64,000 nucleotides of DNA from Caecitellus pseudoparvulus (lineage: Eukaryota > Bigyra: Bicosoecida): assembly GCA_965644315.1 (NCBI GenBank), contig CBFFRQ010000086.1, positions 59,878-123,877 of the forward strand. Reading direction: 5' to 3'. A model generated the notes under the pieces. That model did no database searches. It was not told the DNA's origin and worked only from the letters and a program-made list of their open reading frames with translations. Position 1 is the stretch's first letter. Each line of letters starts with the position of its first letter. The position numbers and the translations under genes were made by a program. Below are positions 31,049 to 43,500 of this stretch, piece after piece.

Positions 31049-33592
31049 TCAAGGCCTGGAGCGCTTGCTAGCGTGGATGGACTCATCTTGCTGCATCCTG
31101 GCGTCCACTGCGCGCCTTCGCTTACCGTGCTGTGTGCCTTGGTTTCTTCCTCGCATGCCCGCATCCCCATGCTCCTGCACACGTAGGAACATCCATCGAC
31201 GCCCGCCCAAAGACCGACCCAAGACTTGTGCTTCGCCAGAAAGCGCAAAGTTGCACTGGCGCTGCGCAGGAGGCAGCACAGCGCGCTGCAGTTTGTCGGC
31301 GTCCTCGGCAGCCCGCAACACATTAACGTGCTTCTGTGAGCAGCGCAGGAGCACCGGCTGCGGCCTGCCGCGCTCTCGCATCCCTCCACTGAGGGTCGCC
31401 ACGTAAGTACCATCGCCTGATGGCTCAACGTTGATCAATCCAGCTTTCGACAGAGCTGCCCGGACGGCGGCGCGACTGCCCCGAACCTGGGCGGTACCCA
31501 GCGCCGCTAAGGCCTCTGCTGGGATGTCATCTGAGCGACGCCCGCGTGCCAGCTGAGAAGTGCACGTGTCAGTTCTCACAAGCTTGGACGGGATCAGAAT
31601 GTGCTGCGAAGCTGCCCTCTGTCGGACACTGACCGGGTCACCATGCAGCAAGCGGATGCGTGGCGGCTGCTTCAGGCACTCTCGGCGGGCGTGGGTCAGC
31701 GTGGGCGAGTCAATGCCCAGCAGGTTCAGTTGGCAGTCAATGCTGTGGCCTGGCTCCGAGCTGGGGACCTCGACTGTGGCCGCTCCCCCCTCACCTTTCG
31801 CCGCTGCCTCTGCTGGAACCTCGTCAAGCTGGTCCTTGCCGCCTGAGCTGGCAGTCTCAGGGGATGGTTGTTCAGCACTGGTTTCAGGCCTTGAGGAGGA
31901 TACACACACAAACACTGCCTGTCCTGCTGGGCCTCGGACACCTGGCACCACTTGCATCTCCCCTGCCTCGGCAAAATTGCAGCACCGGTCAGAGGGGTTT
32001 AAATAAACCTGTCGCTGCAATGCATCGGCGTCTGCGGCGGCGTCAGCTGGGTTGAGGCGGAGGCATTCGTGCCGGTGGAGCACCACGCTGTGCGGTCCGC
32101 ACGGAGGCAAGCGGATGAACGCTCGCCAGGCCATCCTTGCCTTGTGGCGCCCCCTGCGCGGATTTGTGGTTTGCGCAATGTTGATGAACATGCCGGTGAC
32201 GCTCGCGTGCGACAGGGCTGGAACGCCGCCAGCTTTCTTCGGGAACCTGCGGCCATACTTGACCCGCAGAGCGCCCTTGACCAAGCGCAACCCAGCACCA
32301 CGCTCGAGGTCAAGCGCTGCCCATGCCTGCGTTACTTGTGCCAGAGTGGCAAGAGGAACTGGCTCCTTCCTCGTGGCTCGCAAGTGTTCATGTGCGACGC
32401 TACCCTTGCCCCTCACCCGTGACCCACTTCCTCTGTGCACCAGCGCATACAGAAAGCGGGAGTTCTGGGGGTCTTTGTTCGGAAGCACTTGACCCTCGCC
32501 TCTGATGGCAAAGTTGCACAGCCGCTGCTTCGGGGCAACTGTCGCTGTGCGCACGAGGCAATCTGCGTCATGTGCTGCCTCCAGCGGACTGCGGCGGAGG
32601 ATGGGGCTCAGGACTAAGCTCAGTTGTTCACCTGGCCTGCTGTAAGCATTTGGCACGAATCCTACAAAGCGGATTTTTTGGTCAGGGCCCCAAACTGGAG
32701 CAACGTTGATCACCTGCTGCTCCACGAGGAATTTCACGTGCGAAAGGCTCGGCAGCACACGGGGCGCTCCCAAGTCGAAGTCGGCTGCCAGCAGCGCCAG
32801 CGATTCCGTGCGCTGCACAATGTTGACAAAGTGATTACTCCAACTGGCAGGCACATCTTCCACGCGCCGGCCCCGCGACAGGTCAGCTCCGCACAACCCT
32901 ACCAACCCGCCGTACACCTCATCCAGCAGACTCCGGCCCTGACGCAGCTCTCGAAGCTGAACCACAGAGGCTCTGACCCGCGCAGGGCATTTGATGAGCC
33001 TGCCCTTTTGGAAATTCCCCAGGGCTGCCGTGAGCACCGTGTGCGCATGCAGAGGAGCCAGCTGCAATTCCCACATGTTGGAAGAAGTCAAGTCGCCCAG
33101 CTCCACAGGAAGTGTGCGGCAACCGGAGAGCACAGAAGCTTCGCAATTTTGCCCAGCAGCTGCGGCATCCTCACTTTGACTCTGCTTGAGAACCGATGGA
33201 CTGAAAGTCACCTTGGCCGAATGGTGGTCACCCTTCGTTGTGTCTTCAAGGGTCAGAGCACCCCGTGCAAAGGTGCCAAGGGACGCGTGAGGAGGCACAC
33301 CTTCTTGACTTGGCGCACTTTTCCCGGGTGTGAGTGCATCTGTGCATGGTGTCCCAGTCATCAAAGCACTAGGAGGCTGCTCAGCATCCCGCCGTGGCGA
33401 TGCATCAGTGGGGAGGCTGTCCAGCACAGCCGACAGCTCAACTGCGCGACCGTCAAGAAAAGTTGAGGCAGCTGAAAGACGAGTCAGATCAAAAGCTGGT
33501 GGGAAGGGTGGCACTTTGGCGTTCCCGATACCTGTGCAGCAGCGGGGTGCCCGGCAATCGCGTTGACTGGCATTGATGTGCTGCCGCGGCAT
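31049..33592 (-). CDS. Protein with three AP2-like repeats
   Basis: About 847 residues from the first ATG (MPRQHINASQRDC); no intron needed. I do not recognise a named family. Three segments, near residues 310-365, 480-550 and 720-790, share a pattern. Each has a variable beta-like part (e.g. DGTYVATLSGGMRERG; KARMAWRAFIRLPP), then Ala/Asp-rich helix motifs AAHDADCLVR, AADADALQRQ and AAEDADKLQRA, then RLCNFAIRGEGQV, RCCNFAEAGEMQV and RQCNFALSGEAQV. This resembles AP2 DNA-binding domains, where a three-strand sheet is followed by an AA..D helix and NF. The C-terminus is basic (KRRRAVDAR, ASKRSRP), fitting a nuclear protein. A transcription-factor role is inference. It ends 32 bp from the facing decarboxylase frame. 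Confidence 0.6.
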   Translation of the reverse strand: MPRQHINASQRDCRAPRCCTGIGNAKVPPFPPAFDLTRLSAASTFLDGRAVELSAVLDSLPTDASPRRDAEQPPSALMTGTPCTDALTPGKSAPSQEGVPPHASLGTFARGALTLEDTTKGDHHSAKVTFSPSVLKQSQSEDAAAAGQNCEASVLSGCRTLPVELGDLTSSNMWELQLAPLHAHTVLTAALGNFQKGRLIKCPARVRASVVQLRELRQGRSLLDEVYGGLVGLCGADLSRGRRVEDVPASWSNHFVNIVQRTESLALLAADFDLGAPRVLPSLSHVKFLVEQQVINVAPVWGPDQKIRFVGFVPNAYSRPGEQLSLVLSPILRRSPLEAAHDADCLVRTATVAPKQRLCNFAIRGEGQVLPNKDPQNSRFLYALVHRGSGSRVRGKGSVAHEHLRATRKEPVPLATLAQVTQAWAALDLERGAGLRLVKGALRVKYGRRFPKKAGGVPALSHASVTGMFINIAQTTNPRRGRHKARMAWRAFIRLPPCGPHSVVLHRHECLRLNPADAAADADALQRQVYLNPSDRCCNFAEAGEMQVVPGVRGPAGQAVFVCVSSSRPETSAEQPSPETASSGGKDQLDEVPAEAAAKGEGGAATVEVPSSEPGHSIDCQLNLLGIDSPTLTHARRECLKQPPRIRLLHGDPVSVRQRAASQHILIPSKLVRTDTCTSQLARGRRSDDIPAEALAALGTAQVRGSRAAVRAALSKAGLINVEPSGDGTYVATLSGGMRERGRPQPVLLRCSQKHVNVLRAAEDADKLQRAVLPPAQRQCNFALSGEAQVLGRSLGGRRWMFLRVQEHGDAGMRGRNQGTQHGKRRRAVDARMQQDESIHASKRSRP

Positions 33593-34249
33593 TGTGCGTG
33601 CGGAGACTATGCACTGCTTCCGCAGGCGACACCAGCACACGCACCTGGAGAGATTGAGCGTGGTTGAAGGCGCTTAGCTTGGGGTGGCTGATGGTTCATG
33701 GCATCAATCAAGAAATTCAATCGGCAGGCATCACTGAAACCCACGCCAGTGCCTCCCAAGTGGCCTGGCGCGTCTTTCAATGCCCCGCTCGACGGCGAAG
33801 CCCACCACGCCTTGGGTTGCTTTGAGGGCTCTGGACTGAGAACCTGCGCGATTATCGAGAATTGAACCCCTTGGTAGCATCAAACATGCTCTAACAATAA
33901 CACAAGCAGTGCTCACCGGCGACCCAAAGCTAGTAGCGCCGAGAACGGAGCTCGGCAATGCTGCTGCCATGTTTCCTCTTGCGCCGGAGGTGGGCAGGCA
34001 CGTCGAGGACGAAGGGCGTGGCGTGCCAGGAGACTTGAAGCGCAAGCTTGAGGGAGGCCAGAGGATGTGAGGGCCCACGACGTTTCCCAGAGCAGCACTG
34101 TGAGGGAAGCTTCTGGATCTCGAAGAAGTGCAGGGCACGGGCGAGGTGTGCATTGCGCTGGGACGCCAGACACCCCACCCCCCCCCCCACACCCCCCCTC
34201 AGGACAGCTACAAAGGCTGCCCGAGACCCGCTGCCCTGCGAGGACTGCA
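33593..34249. other. Intergenic region
   Basis: It lies between the 3' end of PAS gene C and the 5' end of the AP2-like gene, both on the minus strand. A C-rich tract with runs of C lies at about 34171-34200. Open frames on the minus strand here show no motif or splice-consistent exon. Confidence 0.5.
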
Positions 34250-37200
34250 TCACCCTTCGCCACGCGCTTTCATGGTCAAGTTGATCACGAACTCCCTGAA
34301 GACCTTCATCGCGCGCTTGTCCTTGTTCAGGTACTGCGTGGGCACACTGAGCAGCAAGCTTCGGGTTCCGTCCAGCTGCGCCTGCATCTCTTCCAAGTGC
34401 GGCAGGTGCACCGCAAGATGCAACGCCAAAGACAAGATAAGAAAGGCGACATTCATGAGGACGTTCGCTTCTTGTGATGATTTGGCGGTTGTCCTCGTTG
34501 CATCGTCAAAGATGTTGTCCAGCGATCTCATGCCGTACCGAATGTACGGATCTTCCATCGTCACCATGTCACGAAGGCGCGTGAACAAGACCATCAAGTC
34601 CTCTTCTCGATTCTCCACTCCAGAACTGGTGCTACTGAGCGTCCTGTTACTGAGGACTGCGCCAATTTCTTCCGCGATTCGGTCGCTGGTGATGTTTCGC
34701 AAGGCAGCTGCGACACCACGACCCCGCTGCAAGTAGCGCTGCAAGACGATTTGCATGCCAAGCTTCATGACGCCTCCGTCAAACGTCGTGCAGTTTGGAG
34801 GGAGTAAATAGTGCTTCTCAATGCCTTCGCAAGAGTTTTCGTAGAAAATTTGGAAGGCCGGACCGTTAACTTTCAAGCCATCGACTTCTTGCAGTCCATC
34901 CTGAGCTGCAGAGCCTTGGAGTAACGTTGTCAGGCGCACCAGACTCATGTCCAGTGCTGTGCCAAGTTGCTCCAGCGCCGCTGCTCGAGCAGGACCACGG
35001 GGCAGAGTTACTGCCAAGCTGGAGGCTTGGTTCACCTTCATCACCTGGCTGGACACTTGCTGTGTCGCGTACAGCCGCCGAATGTCCTGCAACGTAGAGC
35101 GCTGAGAGATGAGCAGGTTCCCCATGGTGCCACCCAACCAAGTAATAGTGAGGGCAACTTGCAGCATAAGGATGCCCAGGTGGACGAGGGAGAAGTGCGA
35201 GGTGTCCACTACATCTCGTTCTCCAATGCGCTGGGCGGACAGGTGCCACTTGGAAATGGTACGATTGGCGGCCACCATGCGCATCGCCCTGCTGTCCGTG
35301 CTGCTCGCAACGCTGTCACCAGAGGTAGGCACGCTCACTTTAGCGACGCCCCCTTCGTCTTTACCAGCCCCGGCCTCCTTGTCGGCTGCTGCGTCCTCGT
35401 CCATGACGGCTTCCGCAGCAGCTGTCGATTCCTTGGCAGTGCTCTCCTTGAACTCCACAAGCCTCGCCTTGGCGAAGCGTTTCAGCTTTGAAAGAGCAGA
35501 CTTGGGCAGAGCTAGCAGCACCGCCAGCGCTTGCTGGCGAGACGTAGAGATTTTGGAGACCATGGCTGAAAGGTACAGCCCCAAGCCCAGGCCCAGGACT
35601 GACGTTGCAACGATTGCTGTCACCAAGATCAGGAGCTGAATGTCAGACATAAACGACGCAGTCTGGAACTGACGAAGAGCAATTGTCGCGTTCAAGCTGT
35701 CCACAAGCACCAGGGGGACGTTGCGCACTGTGTATGTGAAAGAGGGGTTATCCATGTTGAATGCAGAGGCATTCGACTTGACCAGCGAGTCCAAATTGGC
35801 AATGGCGTTCCCCATCGCTGCGTACAATGTCATGGTGCCTCGCGTGTCCCCCACGTCGTACACGTCAACGGTGGACTTCAGCCCGCCTGCTTTCAGCCGC
35901 TCGGCGTGGGTGTCAATCTGTTCCGAGTCGGAGACAACCTCACGCCATCGATCGCGAACAGTGGAAGCTTCCCTGGCCAGCGATGCCTTGATGGCATCCA
36001 CAGTTCCGATCGGAGCACCAAGCGAGTGCAAGTTTAGCATGGCCGCACTCACCGTGGCACCTTGGATGGTGCGCAGCACCTGTCCTGCATGCGTCAGAGA
36101 CTGCACCCGCAGCGCGGTCTGCTCCTTGATGATGTCCAGGCCAACGAGCTGCGTGATACCCAGCAGCACGGCAAACACCAGTGCTGCTCGCAGACCTCCT
36201 TTGATGCCCCTGATTGACGCCTCAGTGTACCCCGTGCGGCGAATAAGAGATAGCAGCACAGTTCGTGGGGCTGTGGCAGAGTTGGAGGATGTGGTGCTTG
36301 ATGCAACTGACCCCCCCCCAGGGCCAAATGTGTTGCCCGCCTCGCTCGCACCATCCCCGAATCCACTGATCGCACTTGCCACCGAACCAGGAGACTTTAC
36401 CATGGCCAGGACTGTAGATTTGGGGCGAGCGTCTGCGGGAAGCGCGCGAGCCCCACGCTTGGCATCCTTGCTGCTGCTCGGGGCGGCTTGAGGCTTGCCA
36501 TCTGCGCGGAGTATGCTCCGCGGTGGGTCTTCCCGTTTCACGAAGCTCTTCGTTTTTTTCTTCAAAGACGGCATGCTCGCATGGCGTGGAAGGGTCTTGT
36601 CCTCAGTGGGCTCCGATGCAGGCAAGAGCTGTCCAGCACTGCGTGAGTGGGCACGAGTGAAGCGACGCTCCAGCCCTGCCTCTTCGCCTTCTTCGGGTTC
36701 AGCACTGCCACCTTGTTCACCAGCCTCCAACGTGCCGACTCCTCCATCCTCCATGATAAGTGGCTCGCTGTCCAGGGGAGGGGGCAGCTCAGTGCCCTCT
36801 TCCACCGGGCTGACGCGCTCCTCAGCTGGCGTGGGGTGTGCAGCGGCCGGGGACACGACCAACTCGTCCAGCGCTGCAGTGTCGATGGAGTCTGCTGCAC
36901 TCATGGCGTCGACTTCAGGCACTCGCATCCCGTCTGGGTTGCTGGCCCCAGTCTCCGCACTCTCGGGGACCGGGTGGGGAACGCGCACCTCGAGCCTGGA
37001 AGCAGCCCTGACCTTCTGAGGCGGCACAGGCTGGGGGCTCGCGAGGGAGTGAAGGCTGCGTGAGCTGCTGTTAGCTGTTGATGTCATGCTGCGGTCGAGC
37101 CGCCTACTGGGCTTCTTGCTGAAGGGCTGCCACATGACCAAAGCCACGGCCCCACTCAGTGAAGCCCCCGCAGCGACCGCGTCAGGCAAGGCGAGCAGCT

Positions 37201-40068
37201 GCACGTGCACGGACATCTTTTCACCCCCAGGGAACACCATTGGTGCAACTGCATCGCCAACAGATGCTTTAAGACGCTTCCAGGAGAAGTCCCGGCGTGG
37301 TTGCTCCAGTGCGGCCTGCACCACTGCCGCCAGTTCAGGCAGAACCTCGTCCAGGTCCACGTCTGCCGGCCCATCTTGAGACGTCTCCACATTCAACATG
37401 CGGTACGCGCTTGCTGACGCGGAGAGCACCGACAGACCATCGCTGGCTAAGCCACAGAGCATGAAGTCATTGTCGATAGTGACATCTTGGAATACGCAGA
37501 CAAAGTTTGCTGTGATTTCATCCTCCTCTGGCGGCGCCTCCTTCAGGGTGAACCGCACCGGCCACAACTGATGGAACGAGTCCTCCACGACTGTAAGGCG
37601 CGTGTTGCGAAGCACGTGCTGGTTTCCTCGTCGAACATGTTCCAGCAGCATGTTTTCCAGCAGCCTGTCCAGAGGCTCCGGCAGGAGCTCGTAGAGGGGC
37701 GTGCCCACCATGTCCACTGGTGATCTGCGGAACAGCGCCGCTGCTCGGCTATTCACGAGCGTGATCTCCCCTAAGTTGGAAGGATCACCAGAAGCATGCA
37801 CGACTGCGGTCGATTCCACGCCCATGGACACTTGTCGCGTCTCGTCCATGAGCACAAACTTTGCGACGTGCCTGCTGAAGCGACCAGCCATGGTCTCCTC
37901 CAAGCGCTCGGCTTTGGCAATCATTTCGGACCCCTTCACCATCTTCCCCAGCACCGTGATCATAAAGGCTCCGTACTGGCGAAGGACGTTCACATTCTGC
38001 CGCTGCATGCGCAGTTGGGTGCTGTAGTTCTCCTCCGCGTCGCCGATGGCCTTGTGCAGCTTGCGCCCCAACTTTGCCAAGGCTGCCAAATCGGGCACTG
38101 GCGCTGCCAGCTCCTCCCACATGCGCACCGCCTGCTGTCGTATGCTGGTCTCTGCCTTGAGCGCCAGGGCTCCGTGCTGCTCCATCATCAGCCTGTCCAC
38201 CTGGGAGGTGATGTTGCCACTGCGGGGGCCACCGCCGTCTTCCTTCGTGCTCTCTCGCAGCTGTCGGTTTCGCTGGTAAACAAAGAACTGCACGTCCAGC
38301 GCATTCGTGGCCTTGCGCGCCATGCTGAGTGCTGTCAGCTCAAGGTACCGAGAGCTGTCGGAGGAGCGGTAGAAGTCCGCAGCTGCCATGTGCACCATGC
38401 CATTGTCAGGGAACCTCGCAATGCACCAGCGGAAGGCGAACTCGGCGGCATCACGCAGCTCCTGAGTGAGCTGGTCCCGTTGGGCCGGGCTGAGAATGGA
38501 GTCCAGTGAGGCACCTTGTCCTGCCATGGCGATGAGAAGCGCGTCAACTGTGGGAGCAGTAGTCACGCGTCCACTTGCGCTCGGTATGCCTCCTGCTGTG
38601 CTTGCTGCGTCATCCCCGCCGCTGGTGCCCCCCGACCCGACACCTACCACATCCCCCATGAGTGCATCTATATTGCTGCGGTTCGTGCGCATCATGGTGT
38701 GCATCATGAACAGTCGGGTTCGCGCCCACAGCATGGCATCAACGGATGCCGTCAAGTCCTGCAGCGGCAGGGCGGCGATGTGGTGCCGCCAGGCCCGCGC
38801 CGCCAGGCCGCCGGCAAAGGTAGCGACTGGGAGCAAAATGCACCAGCTGACTACCAGCAGCGGTTGTGGGGAGTACAGTGCCAGGAGCAGGGCAACGACA
38901 GCGAGGCAGTAGGCCCCACCGAGGCCAGCCTGCAACTCGTTCATGCGCGGGTTGACAAAGGGCTGCACTCGAATGAAAGAGTGCAGCCACAGTGCCCCAG
39001 CCAGGAGGAGCAAGACCACTTTGAACCACAGAGCCTGGCCTCGTAGCGTAGCATAGGCCACCATCAGCGCGATTTTCATGCCCAGCAGCCGCACATCAGC
39101 TCGCCCATCGGTCCGGGCACCAACATCGTCACACAGGAGGTGCCTCTTGATGAACACGCTCTGTGTCGCAAGTGCCAAGAAAACAAAAGGGGGCACTGTC
39201 AGCAGGACGGCGATGCAGCCAACGATGTGAGCTCCGTCCCAGCACCCAGTTGTGGCTCCTTCAAGCCCAGTGCAATCCAGCCACCTCAGGGACAAGGACA
39301 CGCAAGGAACAAACAGCACAAGTGTGGACAGGCGCGCGACTCCACGGTGGAGTTGCAACATCCACTTCACCTGCGGTGCTCCAGTGTGAAACTTTCGCCC
39401 GATGGCGGCTGTGAGCAGCGTGAACATGAGCATCCACATGAGCGCAAAGGAGAACACCACCGTATACAACATCGGTCCGATGAGACTGTTCAAGGACGAC
39501 GCATTGAAAATCGAGAGGACGGAAGTGACAGTTGAGCTGGCGGCTGTGAAAGGAGGGGGCTTGAGAGCGTTTCCGACACCGTAGGTTCTGAGTGTGACTC
39601 CAGCCCTCCGGCTGACACATTGTGGAAGCAGGGTGGGGAGGCCAGCACTCACTCGAGGCAGTCCCTGCTCGTTTCAGCTCTTCTTGAAGACTAGATAGAG
39701 GGAAGAGGCACCTGTGGGGGGGCAGGGGAAGACCCGTCACGTGTGCAGCGGAAGTAGCTGTGCTGCAGGGTGGCCGCAGGTGCGGGCCCAAGCGCTGCAG
39801 GCTGCCTTGACGCACATCTGCACTGCAGCCACCACGAGCATGACGTGTGTGGTCGTTTTTCCTGAGCTAGAGTCCTTGGCAGCGACGTAAAGTGCCTGTG
39901 TGTTCGTGGAGTACGTGAGTGAACGAATGGTGCACTGTTGTTGCAATCTATGCTCTGCAGGAGCCTGGCCGCTGTGACCTGGGCGGCACAAAGCACAGCA
40001 CCTACCCCGAAGATGCCTCCGCGAAGAGCATTGCTCCATTTCTCCAGGGTGCTGAGCCGCATGGACAT
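34250..40068 (-). CDS. Gene C: diverged PAS-domain multi-pass protein (TmcB-like), four exons
   Basis: Minus-strand exons are 40006-40068, 39816-39895, 39653-39711 and 34250-39543, giving 1,831 residues. Donors are GTAGGT, GTGCGT and GTGTCG or GTGAGT-type; the last is GTGAGT at 39652. Phases 0, 2 and 1 match. Exon 1 reads MSMRLSTLEKWSNALRGG. Domain order equals A and B: N-terminal helices (LIGPMLYTVVFSFALMWMLM; TGCWDGAHIVGCIAVLL), helical region, PAS core (LGEITLVNSRAAALFRRS; LRNTRLTVVEDS), long Ser/Glu-rich linker, then paired helices (ALVFAVLLGITQLVGL; LILVTAIVATSVLGLGLGLY; NVAFLILSLALHLAVHL). It is clearly homologous to A and B but with low identity and no shared DNA blocks. Intron positions in the N-terminus correspond to those of A. 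Function is unknown. Confidence 0.78.
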
Positions 40069-40544
40069 GCTGCGCTGCAGGGTCTATTTCCGCAGGCACA
40101 GAAGATCAGCTGGTGCCGATACGAGGCACGTGGGGGCACAGCGGGAGACGCTGGAATACCTGCCATGCGCCCTTGCTGATGCGACTTGGACCTCGCCTTG
40201 CCGATGGTTTGTGACTGGTAGCCATAGCTGCGGCGGCGCTGTTGGTGCGCTGGTGCGGAGAGTGACCAGTTGGCTCTCGCCGTAGCCTTGTGAAGAAGGG
40301 GGGGTCAGCCACCGCCGCAGCAGACCCCGTTCACAAAAACTACCCGCCCAATCACCACGCAACGAACGCTCATCCCATCTAGCTGACTTCTTCGTTCAGC
40401 TGGGCAGTTTCTGCTTCCCACACCGCCGTGCAGAGCGAAAGACCCTGCCGCTATTGCACAGCGCCAGCACTTGCGGGAGCGACACGCCACTCCTGGGGGA
40501 CGACATTCAACCGCACCTCCCTCGCTACGACGCCATTGCACAAG
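40069..40544. other. Divergent promoter region between gene C and the lectin-domain gene
   Basis: About 480 bp between two genes transcribed away from each other. No conserved coding exon is evident, and the minus-strand frame at 40084-40362 looks incidental. It should hold both promoters. Confidence 0.5.
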
Positions 40545-43500
40545 ATGAGGACCAAGGAGGCAATAGTGCTTGCCTCGGTGGCCGCTTTCTTTGTTGCTGC
40601 CTCAGCCCGTGCGTGCGCCCTGCCCCTGCGCACCTGGTCCTGGTCGAGCTCGCATCACTTCGCTTTCCCTTCGCGAGGACAGGGTGCCAGGAAGGGTGGA
40701 CAGAGGGGCAAGATGAGTTTGGCGGTTGCAAGTGGTGCTACAAGATGATGGGGAAGAACAAGTGGAAGGATGCAGAGGCGGTCTGTGTTCGAGAGGGCGC
40801 CCACTTGGCGTCCATCCATTCTGCCGAGGTGAGCATCAAGAAACGGCCAGCCGTTCCCTGCTACAGGTCCATCGCCATGCCGCAGACTTGCATCTTGCCC
40901 TCACTGCGTCCCGCTTCTCCCTGCACAGGAACGTTCTCTCGTCGCTCGTCTGTGCACCAATGGCCATGGCTGCTTCTACGGGTGCGTTGCGCGCTGAGCT
41001 TGAGCAGAAACGCTCAGTCCCACCACGCCGCAGGCACCAACCCTCTCCGCTTTCGCGCACAGAGCACACGACATGGGGCAGTCTGAGGTGTTCGAGTACA
41101 CCGATGGCTCATATCTGGAACCCAATGGCCCATTTGACGTGCGTGAGCCTGGCACAGCGCCCAGCGCTGGCCCTCGGCACCTTGATCAGTCATCACCACC
41201 CACCTTGCCCTCGTCGCAGCCATACCACCTCTCCCGCCGTACCAGTGGCGCTTCCCGCGACTGCGCCTCCATTGACAGGGAGGGCACAGTATCTGTAGCG
41301 CTCTGTGGCACAGGCCACAAGTCCAGCGTTTGCAAAAAGCCTGCTGAAGATGAGAGCCGGCCCTTCTGCAGGGACTTCAAAGCCAGCCAGACCCGCCCCT
41401 GCCCAAACCACTGGATTCCATCGTCACGAGGACGACCTGCGTGCTACTACAAGATGCCCAGTGGCTCCACATGGACAGAGGGCCTCGCAGAGTGCCAAGA
41501 GCTGGGTGCCAGCCTTGCTGTATTCCCCGATGACGACACACACAAGGCTGTGACTGCCATCTGCGAGCGCACCAGCCCTGCCCGGTGCGCCATCGGCCTG
41601 TCAGACCGTGAGGAGGAAGGCACCTGGGCCTGGGAAGATGGTTCGCCTGTGCAGGAATCCCTCGCCTCCCTTCACGACCGGAGGTCGTGGGACAACTGTG
41701 CTAGGCTGGACGGCTCAGGCGAGGTGACCGCTGTCGGGTGCAATGGAGAAGCCGGCGCCGGAAACCTGCGAGCGGTGTGCCAGATGGGAATGAGTGCGAG
41801 CGGTGGCGGGGTGATTACGGACCTGCGCCCTGTGGACCCCGAAGACGATGACACCGGCCCTGAAGGAGCGCTAGCCTGGGCACATGGCGAGTACGAAGCC
41901 GGGGCAGAAGTGCTCGTCACCGTCACGTACACTGACAGTGACGGCCCGCGCCTGCAGTGGTTCGTCATCGACGCTGTGCTGCCAGGGGGGGGCAAGAACA
42001 CCACGGCGGCCTTCTCTGTTCCCAATGGGCAGGCGGGCACCGTGAACCTTGGTGCCGGCTTCTCCGGGGGCGAGATCATTCAACTGAAGCACTCCTCCAT
42101 GGCGGGGAAGCAGCCAGGCGGCATCGGTGTGAACCCTGCGGCACAGTGGATCAATGGCTCTGCTGCCACCACGCAGCTTCGAGTGCCTGGAGCAGGCTTG
42201 GACGAGATGCAGGTGCTGCCTGCGCCAGTCGTGGAGCCTGCCACCGGTTCGTACTTGACCTCCGAGGTGCAGGTGAACACCACCGTGGATCGCACTGATA
42301 TCCCCGGGTCCAGCCCTGAGATTTGGTACCGCATGGACCGCCGGGCGCCCTCGCCAGACGACGGCGTGAGCATGCTGTACCGTGGCAACATCACCCTGAC
42401 CACCTCCATGGGGCAGAAGCAGCACCTGTCCTTCCGGGCCTTCAAGACTGGTTTCATTGCCAGCAACGTCACCCGTGTGCGATACCTGCTGGGAGAAGAA
42501 GCGTGCCCCACCCGCACCGGCATTGTGTGCTCCACGGGTCCTTGCAGCGACATGTATCACTGGTGCGTCAAGGGCGAGGCGTCGGTGGACCAGCCTGTCC
42601 CTGCCGGCACACTGTGCTACAAGGGAAAGATGGTGCCCCACCACGGCAGGCAGTGCAGCGGCCGCAACACGCCAACTGACTCCCTGACACCGCCTGAACC
42701 GCGCCCCTACATCAACGCTACTGGCGGACCCAACCCTGACATCCCAGGCTCGTGCTCCGCCTACCTCCCCAGCAATGCTTGCGCAGGCAAGCGCAACAGG
42801 TGGTACTGCATGAACGATTGTGAGGCCAACAATACCTGCATGTACCAATGCGTGGGTGGTGGCGTTGCACAGCAGCAGGAGACACCGGCGGGCACTGTGT
42901 GTGCCAAGGGCAAGATTGTGCACGAGAGGGGACCACAGTGTGGCTGGGCGGGCCCCTACCCCAGCGAGGGAGAATGGTTCAACTGTGAGGGTCAGCGCAA
43001 GCGCGGCATTCACTGTGCGGGCTCCACCGGGTGCAGTGCCTTCTACTACAACTGCGGCTGGGGTGGCTTTGCGCCCAAGCAGCCTGTCGCGCCAGGCACA
43101 GTGTGCGCTGTGAATCCTCGAAACGGTCGCAGCCGAATCAAGCACGCCAGCACGTACTCATGCCCCGTGCCTTGCAACGTGGACAACTCCTTCACCTGCG
43201 GGCGCCCCACCAGCACTGGCAGCACCTGCTCTTTCAAGGTGAACTACTGCACCTCTCGCGGAGGTGCTTCGGAGCGTGGTACCTTCGATCTGCGCAAGCG
43301 CTCACTGTCTGGGAACGCCACAACTTCTGCCAGTGCCCTGATGTTGTGTGAGCGCCGCGGTGGGTATGGACTGGACCGCATCGTGCCGGCGTCTGAGGCG
43401 GACTGCGGCAGCCCAGCCCTGCAGCCGTACTCACCGGGCGTCTGTGCCTCTGAGCCCCCCAACCGACGTGGTGCTCGAGTTGTGTGCGAGTCCACCTGCT

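Noticed and set aside
34171-34200. C-rich tract as a telomere-like or CRISPR-like repeat
   Set aside because: It is a single impure homopolymer-type run with no regular unit or spacer.
39712-39740. A 29-nt intron in gene C with a GTGACG donor
   Set aside because: Too short for a spliceosomal intron. A GTGCGT donor at 39815 gives a 104-nt intron, correct phase, and a protein (VQMCLFPLSSL) that aligns with genes A and B.
41871-43145. 424-codon minus-strand frame opposite the lectin-domain gene
   Set aside because: Low-complexity composition (Val/Ala/Gly/His) with no motif. The plus strand encodes well-formed CTLD and Cys-rich modules.
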